Positions 14,347-22,614 of a stretch of DNA of 32,527 nucleotides are shown one piece after another; within the stretch, counting starts at the first letter, position 1; each line of letters opens with the position of its first letter. Location: assembly GCA_012520405.1 (NCBI GenBank), contig JAAYOJ010000220.1, positions 1 through 32,527 on the forward strand, read 5' to 3'. The position numbers were made by a program, and so were the translations under genes. The stretch comes from Peptococcaceae bacterium. Lineage in GTDB: Bacteria > Bacillota > Desulfitobacteriia > Desulfitobacteriales > Syntrophobotulaceae. The notes beneath the pieces were generated by a model. The model had not been told where the DNA came from. It did not search any database and saw nothing but the letters and a program-made list of their open reading frames with translations.

Positions 14347-15516
14347 TTGAGACGGATTTACCTTGATCATAGTGCGACTACTCCGGTTGATCCTGAAGTT
14401 GCAGAACTTATTATGAAATATTATCTTGAGTCTTATGGAAATCCTTCCAGCGTTCATTTTTTCGGACGCCAGGTTAAAAAAGCTGTAGAAGAAGCGCGGG
14501 AACAAGTTGCTCAACTAATTGGGGCTCAGGCTGGTGAAATTATTTTTACCAGCGGTGGTACAGAGTCCGATAACTTGGCTATTCAGGGGACAGTTAGAGC
14601 AAGGGGGAATCGAGGTAAACACTTAATTACGACAGCTATTGAACATCATGCCGTCTTGGATGCTTTCAAATACTTGGCCAAAAACGGATATGATTTGACG
14701 ATTTTACCGGTGGATGAAGAAGGAATTATCGACCTTGAGGACCTTGTTAAAGCTATCCGGCCGGATACTATCTTAATCAGTGTTATGCATGCCAACAATG
14801 AAGTCGGTTCCATTCAGCCTATAGCGGAAATCGGCAAAATTACCAGGGAAAAGGGAATATTCTTTCATGTTGACGCCGTTCAGTCTTTAGGTAAACTCCC
14901 GATCGATGTTGTTAAGATGAATATCGATTTGTTAACCATCTCCAGTCATAAGATTTACGGACCTAAAGGGGTGGGTGCTCTGTATGTTCGCAGGGGAGTA
15001 AAGATTTCACCGCTAGTTTTCGGTGGCTCTCAGGAGAAAAAAATGCGTTCCGGAACAGAAAACGCCCCCGGCATTATAGGATTCGGTAAAGCTTGCGAAT
15101 TAGCAGGTTTAAGAATGAATGAGGAAAATAAGGCGCTCCGGCAACTGCGGGATAAACTGATTAAAGGCATTATGGATAATATACCGAGCGTAAAACTCAA
15201 CGGTCCGTCAGGCGACAAACGCTTGCCCAATAATGTTAATATCAGTATTAGCTTTGTTGAAGGTGAATCCCTGCTTCTTAGTCTCGATATGATCGGCATA
15301 GCCGCTTCCAGTGGGTCGGCCTGCACTTCCGGTTCACTTGATCCCTCACATGTTTTATTGGCTATGGGCTTAAGCCACGAAGTAGCCCATGGATCATTGC
15401 GTTTTTCGTTAGGTAGGCAAAACACGGAGGAAGAGATTGATATAGTTATCCAGGAACTGCCGAAAATAGTGGAAAGATTAAGAGCTATGTCTCCTTTGTA
15501 CAATAAAGTGGACTAA
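14347..15516 (+). CDS. iscS: Cysteine desulfurase (IscS/NifS)
   Basis: A PLP enzyme that takes sulfur from cysteine and passes it as a persulfide to IscU and to tRNA-thiolation enzymes. The PLP lysine is Lys202 in ISSHKIYGPKG; the cofactor-binding HVDAVQS lies at 174-180; the catalytic Cys326 sits in the flexible loop SSGSACTSGSLDPSHVL. The N-terminal IYLDHSATTPVDPEV is typical. Length 389. The open frame begins earlier (14233), but the TTG at 14347, 6 bases after GAGGGA (14335-14340), is the start that fits the family. Operon with iscR and iscU. Confidence 0.95.
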   Translation: MRRIYLDHSATTPVDPEVAELIMKYYLESYGNPSSVHFFGRQVKKAVEEAREQVAQLIGAQAGEIIFTSGGTESDNLAIQGTVRARGNRGKHLITTAIEHHAVLDAFKYLAKNGYDLTILPVDEEGIIDLEDLVKAIRPDTILISVMHANNEVGSIQPIAEIGKITREKGIFFHVDAVQSLGKLPIDVVKMNIDLLTISSHKIYGPKGVGALYVRRGVKISPLVFGGSQEKKMRSGTENAPGIIGFGKACELAGLRMNEENKALRQLRDKLIKGIMDNIPSVKLNGPSGDKRLPNNVNISISFVEGESLLLSLDMIGIAASSGSACTSGSLDPSHVLLAMGLSHEVAHGSLRFSLGRQNTEEEIDIVIQELPKIVERLRAMSPLYNKVD

Positions 15517-15571
15517 TTACAAGTAACTGTTTGCGGCCTTATAGGTTCTACCTTAAAAAAGGAGAGATGAT

Positions 15572-15946
15572 ATGTACTCGGAAAAAGTAATCGATCATTT
15601 TACCAATCCACGTAATGTAGGAGAAATTGAAAATCCTGATGGCATTGGCGAAGTAGGAAATGCTAAATGCGGGGATATTATGCGCATAACTTTAGATGTG
15701 GAAGATAATATAATTAAGGATATAAAATTTAAAACCTTCGGCTGTGGAGCTGCAGTTGCGACCAGCAGTATGGTTACAGAATTGGTCAAGGGCAAAACCC
15801 TGGAAGAGGCTTTGACTATCTCTAACGCAGCAGTGGCCGAGGCTTTAGGAGGATTGCCCCCACTAAAAATGCACTGTTCCAATTTGGCTGCTGATGCTGT
15901 GCATGCGGCCATTAAAGATTATTTAGATAAAAAAACCAAAGTTTAA
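15572..15946 (+). CDS. iscU: Fe-S cluster scaffold protein IscU
   Basis: Scaffold on which new [2Fe-2S]/[4Fe-4S] clusters are built from IscS-derived sulfur. Ligands are in place: Cys33 with Asp35 (AKCGD), Cys58 (TFGCGAA) and His101-Cys102 (KMHCSN). The LPPLK segment (95-99) corresponds to the chaperone-recognition motif LPPVK. At 124 residues it is the N-terminal NifU/IscU domain only. The ribosome site is AGGAGAGATG. The gene ends the isc operon: a terminator follows 18 bases after the stop, and the mnmA gene often found here is absent. Confidence 0.95.
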   Translation: MYSEKVIDHFTNPRNVGEIENPDGIGEVGNAKCGDIMRITLDVEDNIIKDIKFKTFGCGAAVATSSMVTELVKGKTLEEALTISNAAVAEALGGLPPLKMHCSNLAADAVHAAIKDYLDKKTKV

Positions 15947-15963
15947 TTTATGCCAGCTTCTAC

Positions 15964-15998
15964 GCGGTATGGACAGTCCATAACCGCTTTTATTTTTT
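15964..15998 (+). terminator. Terminator of the isc operon
   Basis: GCGGTATGGA and TCCATAACCGC pair around CAG with one bulge, followed by TTTTATTTTTT. Confidence 0.8.
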
Positions 15999-16079
15999 GA
16001 CAATGAATATTAGCTTCCAAAAATGGGAAACGTATATAACAAAGCTAGTTCTAGATTTTTTTATGATTGGGGGATTGGT

Positions 16080-16538
16080 ATGAGGAGAATGAGAGATTTA
16101 ATAATGCTGCCAATTATTGACCCCAATACGGGGGAAAGATTGGGCTGGGTTAAAGACATTGTTTTTGAATCGACTACTAATACTGTTACCGGCATTATTA
16201 TGGAAAAAGATACTTTTCTCAAACCACAACAATTAAAAATTGCCAGAGCGGATATTGCTTCTTTCGGTAAAGAATCATTAACTATAGCCCAATTAATACC
16301 CCAGGATGTTGTTGGAACCTGTTGGTCCCAAAAGGTCGGCAGCAAAGTATATAACGACGATGGCGATATCAAAGGAACAATCGGTGACATTTATGTGGAT
16401 AATCTAGTACAGAACATTGTTGGCTATGAGATATCGGATGGATTATTTGCCGATTTGTATAATGGTCGAAATGCTGTTTTTGAAAATAATATTTTAGCCG
16501 AAAGTCAAGATGTTGTTATTATTGAAGGGGGGGTGTAG
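16080..16538 (+). CDS. PRC-barrel domain protein (YrrD-like)
   Basis: 152 residues carrying two PRC-barrel-like beta domains: about 5-75 (LIMLPIIDPNTGERLGWVKD, with a VTGIIME strand) and about 80-150 (SKVYNDDGDIKGTIGDIYVD, with VGYEISDGLF). PRC barrels are small protein- or RNA-binding modules; in Bacillus the similar yrrD lies in the same neighbourhood, and its role is unclear. No membrane segment. The ATG at 16080 follows GGGGGA (16069-16074); the upstream ATG at 16023 has no ribosome site. It is followed after 2 bases by the zinc-ribbon gene, so the two are co-translated. Confidence 0.82.
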   Translation: MRRMRDLIMLPIIDPNTGERLGWVKDIVFESTTNTVTGIIMEKDTFLKPQQLKIARADIASFGKESLTIAQLIPQDVVGTCWSQKVGSKVYNDDGDIKGTIGDIYVDNLVQNIVGYEISDGLFADLYNGRNAVFENNILAESQDVVIIEGGV

Positions 16539-16540
16539 TC

Positions 16541-16738
16541 ATGATTTGCCCTGTTTGTGGAGGACGGGAAATTGGTAAGGTTGGAGTTGAACAATATTAT
16601 TGTTGGGAGTGTTGTGTTGAATTTAACAGTAATACCGATAACGTAGTTGTTTACAACCTGGAAGAAGACGGAAGTTTAGTAGCCTGGGAGGAATTTTATG
16701 CCGAAACTCCGGAGACTGCCCAAGCTTTTGCCGAATAA
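16541..16738 (+). CDS. Small zinc-ribbon protein
   Basis: 65 residues. The N-terminus holds a treble-clef/zinc-ribbon pair, Cys3-x2-Cys6 (CPVC) and Cys21-x2-Cys24 (CWEC, followed by Cys25). The C-terminal half is acidic (YNLEEDGSLVAWEEF, then an AETPET tail). It may bind RNA or protein; function unknown. It follows the PRC-barrel gene by 2 bases, with GGGGGGGTG upstream, and is followed by a terminator. Confidence 0.78.
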   Translation: MICPVCGGREIGKVGVEQYYCWECCVEFNSNTDNVVVYNLEEDGSLVAWEEFYAETPETAQAFAE

Positions 16739-16770
16739 CAAACATACTATTATTTCTCACTCCCTTTAGA

Positions 16771-16799
16771 GGTTGGACTTAGCAAAGTCCGGCCTTTTT
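16771..16799 (+). terminator. Terminator after the zinc-ribbon gene
   Basis: GGTTGGACTT (16771-16780) pairs with AAGTCCGGCC (16785-16794, including G-U pairs), followed by TTTTT. Confidence 0.82.
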
Positions 16800-16825
16800 A
16801 ATCGCCAATGGGATAAAAGGTATAC

Positions 16826-17878
16826 ATGATTAAAATAACAAAAGCACGTGTTGTCTTTATAATAGTAATCATTATTATAGGTTTTTACTTCTTATTAAAA
16901 GTAAGCGGTATTATTTCCCCCTTCGTGGCCGGAGCGGTTATGGCTTACTTATTAAGTCCCGCAGTGAAATGGCTGCAAAAAAAAGGTTTGCGGCGCAGGG
17001 GAGCAGTGGCCGTAATTTTTATCTGGATTAGTTTTCTTATGGTCTTTATAGTTTTCATGGTTTTGCCCTTGATTTATTTGGAAATAGGAAAACTGGCCAC
17101 TGTTTTGCCGGAAAGACTCCAGGTTATTAACAACTATCTTGAGACCCTGAAAAGCAATTATACCCAGGCCGGTTTACCCGGTGAAGTTAACCAGCTCATT
17201 GATGAACAAATACTGCGCAGTCAGGATGTGCTTATTACTTGGCTGGAGAATATATTACAGAATTTACCTTCCATTCTGGTATCTATCGGTTTATTGGTGT
17301 TATCGCCTGTACTCGCTATCTATTTTTTGCTGGATTGGCCCAAAATTACCCAAGGCATAATTAATCTTGTACCGGCCAGGGTAAGGGGAGAATGGCTCCG
17401 TTTACTGCAGGAAATCGATTATCTTATTCAGCGTTATATCCAGGGCAATATTATTGATGCTCTAATAGTCGGTTTGCTCATAGGTTTAGGGGTCAAAATA
17501 GTTGGAATGGAGTATGCGCTGCTCATCGGTGTTATTTGTGGCGTAACTAATTTAATTCCCTATTTCGGGCCGGTTCTGGGGGCAGCTCCTTCTGTGTTGC
17601 TGGCTCTGGGAAAAAGCCCTGTTATGTCTTTGAAAGTTCTTCTGGTTATTATTATTGTCCAGCAACTGGATAGCAATTTTATTAACCCCTATCTTATGAG
17701 CAATAAACTCGGTTTGCATCCCTTGTGGGTAGTGTTCGCCTTGCTGGCCGGAGGAGAAATAGGCGGCATCTTGGGAATGTTGATCGCCATACCCTTGGCC
17801 GCGGTCCTAAGGATAATATTCCGCCATATTTACTATTATCTGGTATCCCCCCGAGAACTGAAGACAAGCAAGAATTAG
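16826..17878 (+). CDS. AI-2E family (PerM/YrrI-like) membrane transporter
   Basis: A 350-residue polytopic membrane protein of the AI-2E exporter/UPF0118 family. Hydrophobic segments stand at about 8-30, 32-50 and 60-88. A long soluble loop follows (about 90-150, with amphipathic stretches), then further membrane segments at 155-175, 215-245 and 250-345. The family signatures PFVAGAVMAYLLSPAVKWLQ, YIQGNIIDALIVGLLIGLG, TNLIPYFGPVLGAAPS and NPYLMSNKLGLHPLWVVFAL are all visible. Substrates in the family range from AI-2 to Na+/H+ exchange; here it is unknown. It sits directly upstream of alaS, as yrrI does in Bacillus. The ribosome site is weak (AAAGG). Confidence 0.9.
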   Translation: MIKITKARVVFIIVIIIIGFYFLLKVSGIISPFVAGAVMAYLLSPAVKWLQKKGLRRRGAVAVIFIWISFLMVFIVFMVLPLIYLEIGKLATVLPERLQVINNYLETLKSNYTQAGLPGEVNQLIDEQILRSQDVLITWLENILQNLPSILVSIGLLVLSPVLAIYFLLDWPKITQGIINLVPARVRGEWLRLLQEIDYLIQRYIQGNIIDALIVGLLIGLGVKIVGMEYALLIGVICGVTNLIPYFGPVLGAAPSVLLALGKSPVMSLKVLLVIIIVQQLDSNFINPYLMSNKLGLHPLWVVFALLAGGEIGGILGMLIAIPLAAVLRIIFRHIYYYLVSPRELKTSKN

Positions 17879-17895
17879 GACATTTATCGGCGGCA

Positions 17896-17931
17896 AGGCT
17901 ATCTACCGCTGCTTTATTGCTGAGATAGCCT
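17896..17931. other. 9-bp inverted repeat between yrrI-like gene and alaS promoter
   Basis: AGGCTATCT (17896-17904) and AGATAGCCT (17923-17931) are perfect complements around an 18-base loop, without a T-run. It may be a weak terminator or mRNA-end structure. Confidence 0.5.
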
Positions 17932-17945
17932 GAGGTTAAGTGCTG

Positions 17946-17975
17946 TTGACAGTAAACTCCACAATTAGCTATACT
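17946..17975 (+). promoter_or_regulatory. Promoter of alaS
   Basis: TTGACA (17946-17951), 18 bases, TATACT (17970-17975). The predicted leader is only about 35 bases, too short for a T-box. Confidence 0.7.
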
Positions 17976-18017
17976 TAAATGAGTTCATTTGAGCCTCGAA
18001 ATTAAGGGAGGAAAAAG

Positions 18018-20645
18018 ATGTATAGCGGTAACCAATTAAGAGAAATGTTTTTAAAATTTTTTGAGGAAAGAGGCCATAGCATTCAGCCCAGCGCTTCCTT
18101 AATTCCTAAGGATGATCCGACTTTGTTGTTGACGGTGGCAGGCATGGTCCCGTTTAAACCTTATTTTTTGGGACAAGTGGAACCCCCCTTTGCCAGGGCC
18201 ACATCTGCTCAGAAATGTGTGCGGACCCCTGACTTAGAATGTGTAGGTCAAACAGCCAGACATCATACTTTTTTCGAGATGTTGGGCAACTTTTCTTTTG
18301 GTGCTTATTTTAAAAAAGAGGCTATTAGCTGGGCTTGGGAATATATTACCGGGGTATTAAAAATTCCTGAAAGCCAACTGTGGGTAACCATACACCCGGA
18401 AGATGAAGAGGCTAAGAATTATTGGATAAAAGAAGCAGGAGTAGATCCGGCTAGAATCGTGGTGGATGAGAGCAATTTCTGGGCCGCAGGCCCTGTTGGA
18501 CCCTGTGGTCCTTGTTCCGAAATCTATGTTGATTTGGGTGAAACCCGCGGCTGTGGTAAGCCGGACTGCGCTATTGGTTGTGACTGCGATCGGTTTCTTG
18601 AAATATGGAACCTGGTTTTTATGCAATATAATGGGGATGAAGCCGGAAAACTAACCCCTCTTCCCAAACAAAACATTGATACCGGCATGGGTCTGGAGCG
18701 TATCGCTTCCGTCATGCAAGGAGTAGATTCTAATTTTGATACCGATCTTTTTATGCCTATTATCAATAAGGTTGCTCAAATAGCAAACACAGCCTATAAA
18801 AAAGACGCTAAAACCGACACCGCCTTAAAAATAGTAGCTGATCATGCCCGGGCGGTTTGCTTCATGCTGGCGGACGGTATCCGCCCCAGCAGTGAAGGAA
18901 GAGGATATGTATTACGGCGTATTTTGCGCCGGGCAGTGCGCTATGCCCGTCTCTTGGGGATAGAAAAGCCCTTTTTAGAGCAATTGTTTAGGGTTATTCA
19001 GGAGCACTATGCCCATTACTATACCGAACTTAAAGAAAATGAGAATTTTGTTTTGAATCACTTGCGTTTGGAAGAGAAAAATTTCTTGGCCACCTTGGAA
19101 CAAGGAACTCTAATCTTGCAGGAAAAAGTCAGTTCTATAAAACAAGCCGGTTTAACAAGCCTAAACGGCCAGGATGCTTTTCATCTCTATGATACTTATG
19201 GTTTCCCGGTAGAACTTACCGCAGAAATACTGGAGGAAGAAGGCCTAACAGTTGACCTGGAAGGCTTTAAACAAGCTTTCGAAGAGCACCGAAGGCTGGC
19301 TAAGGAACAGTCCCGGCAAATGAAGGCAACCCTGGAAAAAACCGCTTTAATTGAGAAAGCTAAGCAAACCGGGCCTACTGAATTCACCGGTTATCAAGAA
19401 ATAGTTTCGGAGGCCAAAATCTTGGCCTTATTTGTAGAAGATGAGGAAACTGACAGCGTAGGAGAAGGGGAAGAAGTAAGCTGCCTTTTAGATAAGACTC
19501 CTTTTTATGTGGAAAGCGGTGGGCAGGTAAGTGATGAAGGAATACTGCAGACTGTTAAGGCGGTAGCTCAAATTAAGGAATTAAGAAAGTTGCCCAACGG
19601 CACTGTTTTGCATCGTCTTTTTGTTAAGACAGGGGTGCTGAAAAAAGGAGATATTGTTCAGGCTGTTGTGGATTCAGAAAGCAGAAAAGCAATTGCCCGC
19701 CATCATAGTGCAACTCACTTACTGCACCAGGCTCTGCGTCAAGTACTGGGCGAACATGTTCAGCAGGCCGGTTCGTTAGTAACCAAAGAACGTTTGAGAT
19801 TCGATTTTGCTCATTTTTCGGCCTTAACTCCGGAACAGATCACGGCTGTAGAAAATGAAATTAATGAGCAAGTTCTAGCCAATATTCAAGTCCGAGTAAG
19901 CGAAATGACTTTAGACGAGGCTCGGGAAAAAGGTGCCATAGCTTTATTCGGCGAAAAGTACGGCCATATGGTTCGTGTTGTGGAAATGGACGACTACAGT
20001 ATGGAGCTTTGCGGCGGCACCCATGTGCAAAGTACCGGGGAAATTGGGCTGGTTAAAATTGTCGCTGAGGGAGGCATTGGCGCCGGCTTAAGAAGAATTG
20101 AAGCTGTTGCGGGCCAAGAAAGCTTAGAATATTTAAGAAAAATGGAATATCAGCTTGCTGAAATCAACTATCTGCTTAAAGGACAGGGCCAGGATACGGT
20201 AAAAAGAGTGGATGCTTTAATCACCCAGGCCAAAGATATGGAAAAAGAAATTCAGCACTTAAACGCCAAACTTTCAAAATACGAGGCCGATAATATATTA
20301 TCTAAGGTCCAGGATGTGTCCGGAATAAAAGTGCTAGCGGCCAAAGTGCAGGCCGCGGATATGGATACTCTTCGCCAAACAGCCGATATGCTTCGCGACA
20401 AGTTAAGCGAAGGGGTAATTGTCTTAGGTGCTGCGGTTGAAGGAAAAGTAAACTTAGTTACAGTGGTTAATCCCCCGGGTTTGAGAGGACTCCATGCGGG
20501 GAAAATTATTAAGGAAGTAGCCGCTATTACCGGCGGCGGCGGGGGTGGAAGACCTGATATGGCTCAGGCCGGAGGCAAGGACACTTCCAAATTGGGAGAA
20601 GCGTTGGATAAGGCCAAAGTTATTATTAGTAACTTTTTAGGTTAG
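18018..20645 (+). CDS. alaS: Alanyl-tRNA synthetase
   Basis: Charges tRNA-Ala with alanine and, through its editing domain, removes mischarged Ser/Gly. Class II catalytic core at about 1-240 (motif 2 in TARHHTFFEMLGNFSFG; motif 3 in NIDTGMGLERIASVMQG), with a small extra Cys cluster (GCGKPDCAIGCDCDRF, about 178-193) typical of Clostridia. The editing domain contains the zinc site His563-x3-His567 (HSATHLLH) and Cys665-x3-His669 (CGGTH). A coiled coil and the C-terminal DHHA1 domain end in a Gly-rich segment (GGGGGGRPDMAQAGG). 875 residues, full length. GGGAGG precedes the ATG. ireB follows, as in Bacillus. Confidence 0.98.
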   Translation: MYSGNQLREMFLKFFEERGHSIQPSASLIPKDDPTLLLTVAGMVPFKPYFLGQVEPPFARATSAQKCVRTPDLECVGQTARHHTFFEMLGNFSFGAYFKKEAISWAWEYITGVLKIPESQLWVTIHPEDEEAKNYWIKEAGVDPARIVVDESNFWAAGPVGPCGPCSEIYVDLGETRGCGKPDCAIGCDCDRFLEIWNLVFMQYNGDEAGKLTPLPKQNIDTGMGLERIASVMQGVDSNFDTDLFMPIINKVAQIANTAYKKDAKTDTALKIVADHARAVCFMLADGIRPSSEGRGYVLRRILRRAVRYARLLGIEKPFLEQLFRVIQEHYAHYYTELKENENFVLNHLRLEEKNFLATLEQGTLILQEKVSSIKQAGLTSLNGQDAFHLYDTYGFPVELTAEILEEEGLTVDLEGFKQAFEEHRRLAKEQSRQMKATLEKTALIEKAKQTGPTEFTGYQEIVSEAKILALFVEDEETDSVGEGEEVSCLLDKTPFYVESGGQVSDEGILQTVKAVAQIKELRKLPNGTVLHRLFVKTGVLKKGDIVQAVVDSESRKAIARHHSATHLLHQALRQVLGEHVQQAGSLVTKERLRFDFAHFSALTPEQITAVENEINEQVLANIQVRVSEMTLDEAREKGAIALFGEKYGHMVRVVEMDDYSMELCGGTHVQSTGEIGLVKIVAEGGIGAGLRRIEAVAGQESLEYLRKMEYQLAEINYLLKGQGQDTVKRVDALITQAKDMEKEIQHLNAKLSKYEADNILSKVQDVSGIKVLAAKVQAADMDTLRQTADMLRDKLSEGVIVLGAAVEGKVNLVTVVNPPGLRGLHAGKIIKEVAAITGGGGGGRPDMAQAGGKDTSKLGEALDKAKVIISNFLG

Positions 20646-20785
20646 ACTAAATTTAACCAAAAAGGTATAAAGAAATCAATTTATTTTCTTTAGTGCTGTT
20701 TTACTAACAGGTAATTTCTTGGGCATGAAGAATACTTATGGAGAATAGTATATACAAAAAACTGGTAAGGAAGGAGGTATAAACC

Positions 20786-21040
20786 GTGAGTAATAAGATA
20801 GAAGAAACCATGATGTTTAAATCCCAAATCGGTGATAGTTCAGCAAGGGAAATATTGCAACAGGTTTATGCTGCTTTGCAGGAGAAAGGATATGATCCAA
20901 TTAACCAGTTGGTTGGCTATCTTATGTCGGGAGATCCTGTTTATATTACCAGTCATAATCAGGCCAGGACCAAGATACGGAAATTAGAAAGATACGAATT
21001 GTTAGAGGAACTGGTAGGATTTTACCTCAAAGATCTTTAA
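20786..21040 (+). CDS. ireB: IreB-family regulatory phosphoprotein (UPF0297/YrzL)
   Basis: An 84-residue cytoplasmic protein of the UPF0297 family; in Enterococcus IreB is phosphorylated by the PASTA kinase IreK and affects cell-wall stress resistance. Family signatures: EETMMFK near the N-terminus (the phosphorylated Thr lies in this stretch), [20 protein letters not shown] and [14 protein letters not shown]. It starts at GTG 20786 after GGAGG. alaS-ireB-ruvX-yrzB is a conserved Firmicutes order, but here a reductase gene separates ireB from ruvX. Confidence 0.95.
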   Translation: MSNKIEETMMFKSQIGDSSAREILQQVYAALQEKGYDPINQLVGYLMSGDPVYITSHNQARTKIRKLERYELLEELVGFYLKDL

Positions 21041-21045
21041 ACGGT

Positions 21046-21111
21046 AGGGGACACAATAAAACTTGTCTCCTAAAGGGGTAAGGGGGCACACTTCCAGAAA
21101 GTATGTCCCCT
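21046..21111. repeat. Pair of GGGGACA-type hairpin repeats
   Basis: Two related imperfect hairpins: AGGGGACA (21046-21053) with TGTCTCCT (21064-21071), and AGGGGGCACACTT (21081-21093) with AAGTATGTCCCCT (21099-21111). They share the AGGGGnCA/TGTCCCCT theme, look like dispersed intergenic palindromic elements, and stand between ireB and the reductase gene that interrupts the conserved order. No T-run follows. Confidence 0.6.
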
Positions 21112-21167
21112 AAATTATAGTCAGGGTATACATATATTTCGAAAAGTGATCGGAGGATACATGGTTT

Positions 21168-22112
21168 TTGCGCAAGGTAAAACTAGGTTATAATGGGCCC
21201 GAAGTTTCAGAGATCTGTTTCGGTAGCTTGGCAATTTCTCCGCTTCAGGGTAGAGTTTCTTTAGAAGAAGGCAGAGATATTCTGGAATATGCTTTGGCCT
21301 CAGGAATAGACTGGGTCGACACGGCTGAAATCTATAATAACTATGAGCAATTACGGCCGGTGCTGGATAAATATCCCGAGGCTAAGGTTGTTAGCAAATC
21401 CTATGCTGTAACGGCTGCTGAGCTTTGGGAAAGCATAGAAAAGGCTAGGTTAGGTTTAAACCGTGATGTTATCGATATTTTTATGCTGCATGAACAAGAA
21501 AGCCATTTAACCCTTTTGGGCCATGCTCAAGCCTGGGAAGCCCTTCTGAAGGCTAAGGCGTCCGGGTTAGTCAGATACATAGGAATATCTACCCATGCCG
21601 TGCAAGGAGTCCGGGCTGGTGCTCTGCAGCCCGGGCTTGATGTTATTCATCCTCTGGTTAATTATGAGGGCTTAGGCATTATTGACGGTAATTTGGAAGA
21701 CATGCTGCAAAGTATTGCTTTTGCAGCCGAACTAGGCATAGGCATGTATGCCATGAAAGTATTTGGCGGTGGTCATTTGGCTACTAATCCGGAAAAAGCT
21801 TTGCACTTTGTTAGGTCTTTGCCAGGTATTCAGGCTATGGCTTTAGGCATGTCCTCCCGGCAGGAAATTGATTTTAATTTAGCTCTGTTAGCCGGTGAGC
21901 AAATCCCAGAGCAGCTCCGCCATAGTGTTCTGTACCGGGAAAAAAAACTTTATATTGCGGATTGGTGCCAGGGATGCGGGAAATGTTTTCCTGCCTGTCC
22001 TCAGCAGGCCTTGTACTTAAAAAACGGCAAAGCTGCAGTAGTAGCTGAAAGCTGTGTTCTTTGCGGTTATTGCAGCCGAGAGTGTGATCATTTTTGTCTG
22101 AAAATCGTCTAA
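21168..22112 (+). CDS. Aldo/keto reductase fused to a 2[4Fe-4S] ferredoxin domain
   Basis: The N-terminal ~250 residues form an aldo/keto reductase-like TIM barrel: RKVKLGYNGPEVSEICFGS, the Asp/Tyr pair in DWVDTAEIYNNYE, the Lys in KVVSKSY and His in MLHEQ. The C-terminal ~50 residues hold two ferredoxin cluster motifs, CQGCGKCFPACP and CVLCGYCSRECDHFC (an extra Cys at the end). Such fusions are common in anaerobes; the substrate is unknown, and electrons may pass through the clusters. Length 314. The TTG at 21168 is 10 bases after GGAGGA (21152-21157). An out-of-frame ATG at 21161 is closer to that site but runs only ten codons. It lies between ireB and ruvX, which are normally adjacent. Confidence 0.9.
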   Translation: MRKVKLGYNGPEVSEICFGSLAISPLQGRVSLEEGRDILEYALASGIDWVDTAEIYNNYEQLRPVLDKYPEAKVVSKSYAVTAAELWESIEKARLGLNRDVIDIFMLHEQESHLTLLGHAQAWEALLKAKASGLVRYIGISTHAVQGVRAGALQPGLDVIHPLVNYEGLGIIDGNLEDMLQSIAFAAELGIGMYAMKVFGGGHLATNPEKALHFVRSLPGIQAMALGMSSRQEIDFNLALLAGEQIPEQLRHSVLYREKKLYIADWCQGCGKCFPACPQQALYLKNGKAAVVAESCVLCGYCSRECDHFCLKIV

Positions 22113-22157
22113 GTTGGTTAAACTAATAGGGTAGGAGGTAGAGGGACACTGCGAATT

Positions 22158-22550
22158 ATGGGGCTTGATCTAGGCGAGAAAACAATTGGGGTGGCTATGA
22201 GCGATCCCTTGGGTTTAACCGCCCAAGGTATAAGGGTAATAAAAAGATCCTCCAAAGATTTGGAAGAACTTAAAAGCTTGATTACTGAATACGAAGTTAC
22301 GGAAATAGTAGTTGGCTTGCCCCGTCATATGAACGGTACTTTAGGAGACAGAGCGCTTCTGACCCAGAAATTTGCTTCCCGGTTGGAACAAACATTTCAG
22401 CTGCCGGTAACACTCTGGGATGAACGTTTAAGCACTGTGGGAGCGGAAAGAGCATTACTGGAGGCCGATGTTTCCCGGGCCAAAAGGAAGAAAATAATCG
22501 ACAAAATGGCGGCTGTTTTTATTCTTCAGGGTTACCTGGACAGTCGATAA
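22158..22550 (+). CDS. ruvX: RuvX/YqgF-type Holliday junction resolvase
   Basis: An RNase H-fold nuclease implicated in Holliday junction resolution and 16S rRNA 5' processing. Motifs: GLDLGEKTIGVAMSDPLG at the N-terminus (catalytic Asp), VVGLPRHMNG, LWDERLSTVGAERALLE and the C-terminal KIIDKMAAVFILQGYLD. 130 residues from the ATG at 22158. Family members usually begin M-R-I-x-G-L-D; here CTG-CGA-ATT precedes the ATG, so a CTG start at 22149 (10 bases after AGGAGG, 22133-22138) would complete the first strand. No ATG, GTG or TTG lies upstream in frame before the stop at 22119. A promoter for the next gene follows. Confidence 0.94.
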   Translation: MGLDLGEKTIGVAMSDPLGLTAQGIRVIKRSSKDLEELKSLITEYEVTEIVVGLPRHMNGTLGDRALLTQKFASRLEQTFQLPVTLWDERLSTVGAERALLEADVSRAKRKKIIDKMAAVFILQGYLDSR

Positions 22551-22556
22551 ATAAAT

Positions 22557-22585
22557 TTGACATTCCTTACCTGCGATAGTAGAAT
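22557..22585 (+). promoter_or_regulatory. Promoter of the DUF1292 gene
   Basis: TTGACA (22557-22562), 17 bases, TAGAAT (22580-22585), just after the ruvX stop. Confidence 0.7.
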
Positions 22586-22614
22586 TACAATATCTATTTG
22601 GAGAGGTGAATAAT

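Noticed and set aside
15030-15503. Minus-strand open frame of 157 codons inside iscS
   Set aside because: It is a shadow of the conserved cysteine desulfurase, including its active-site loop, with no sign of independent coding.
17879-18017. T-box leader before alaS
   Set aside because: The gap is only about 140 bases, the promoter at 17946-17975 leaves a leader of about 35 bases, and no T-box consensus (AGGGTGGNACCGCG) is present.
21161-21193. ATG right after GGAGGA as the reductase start
   Set aside because: It is out of frame and ends after ten codons; the conserved protein begins at the TTG at 21168. I saw no sign that a frameshift is needed.
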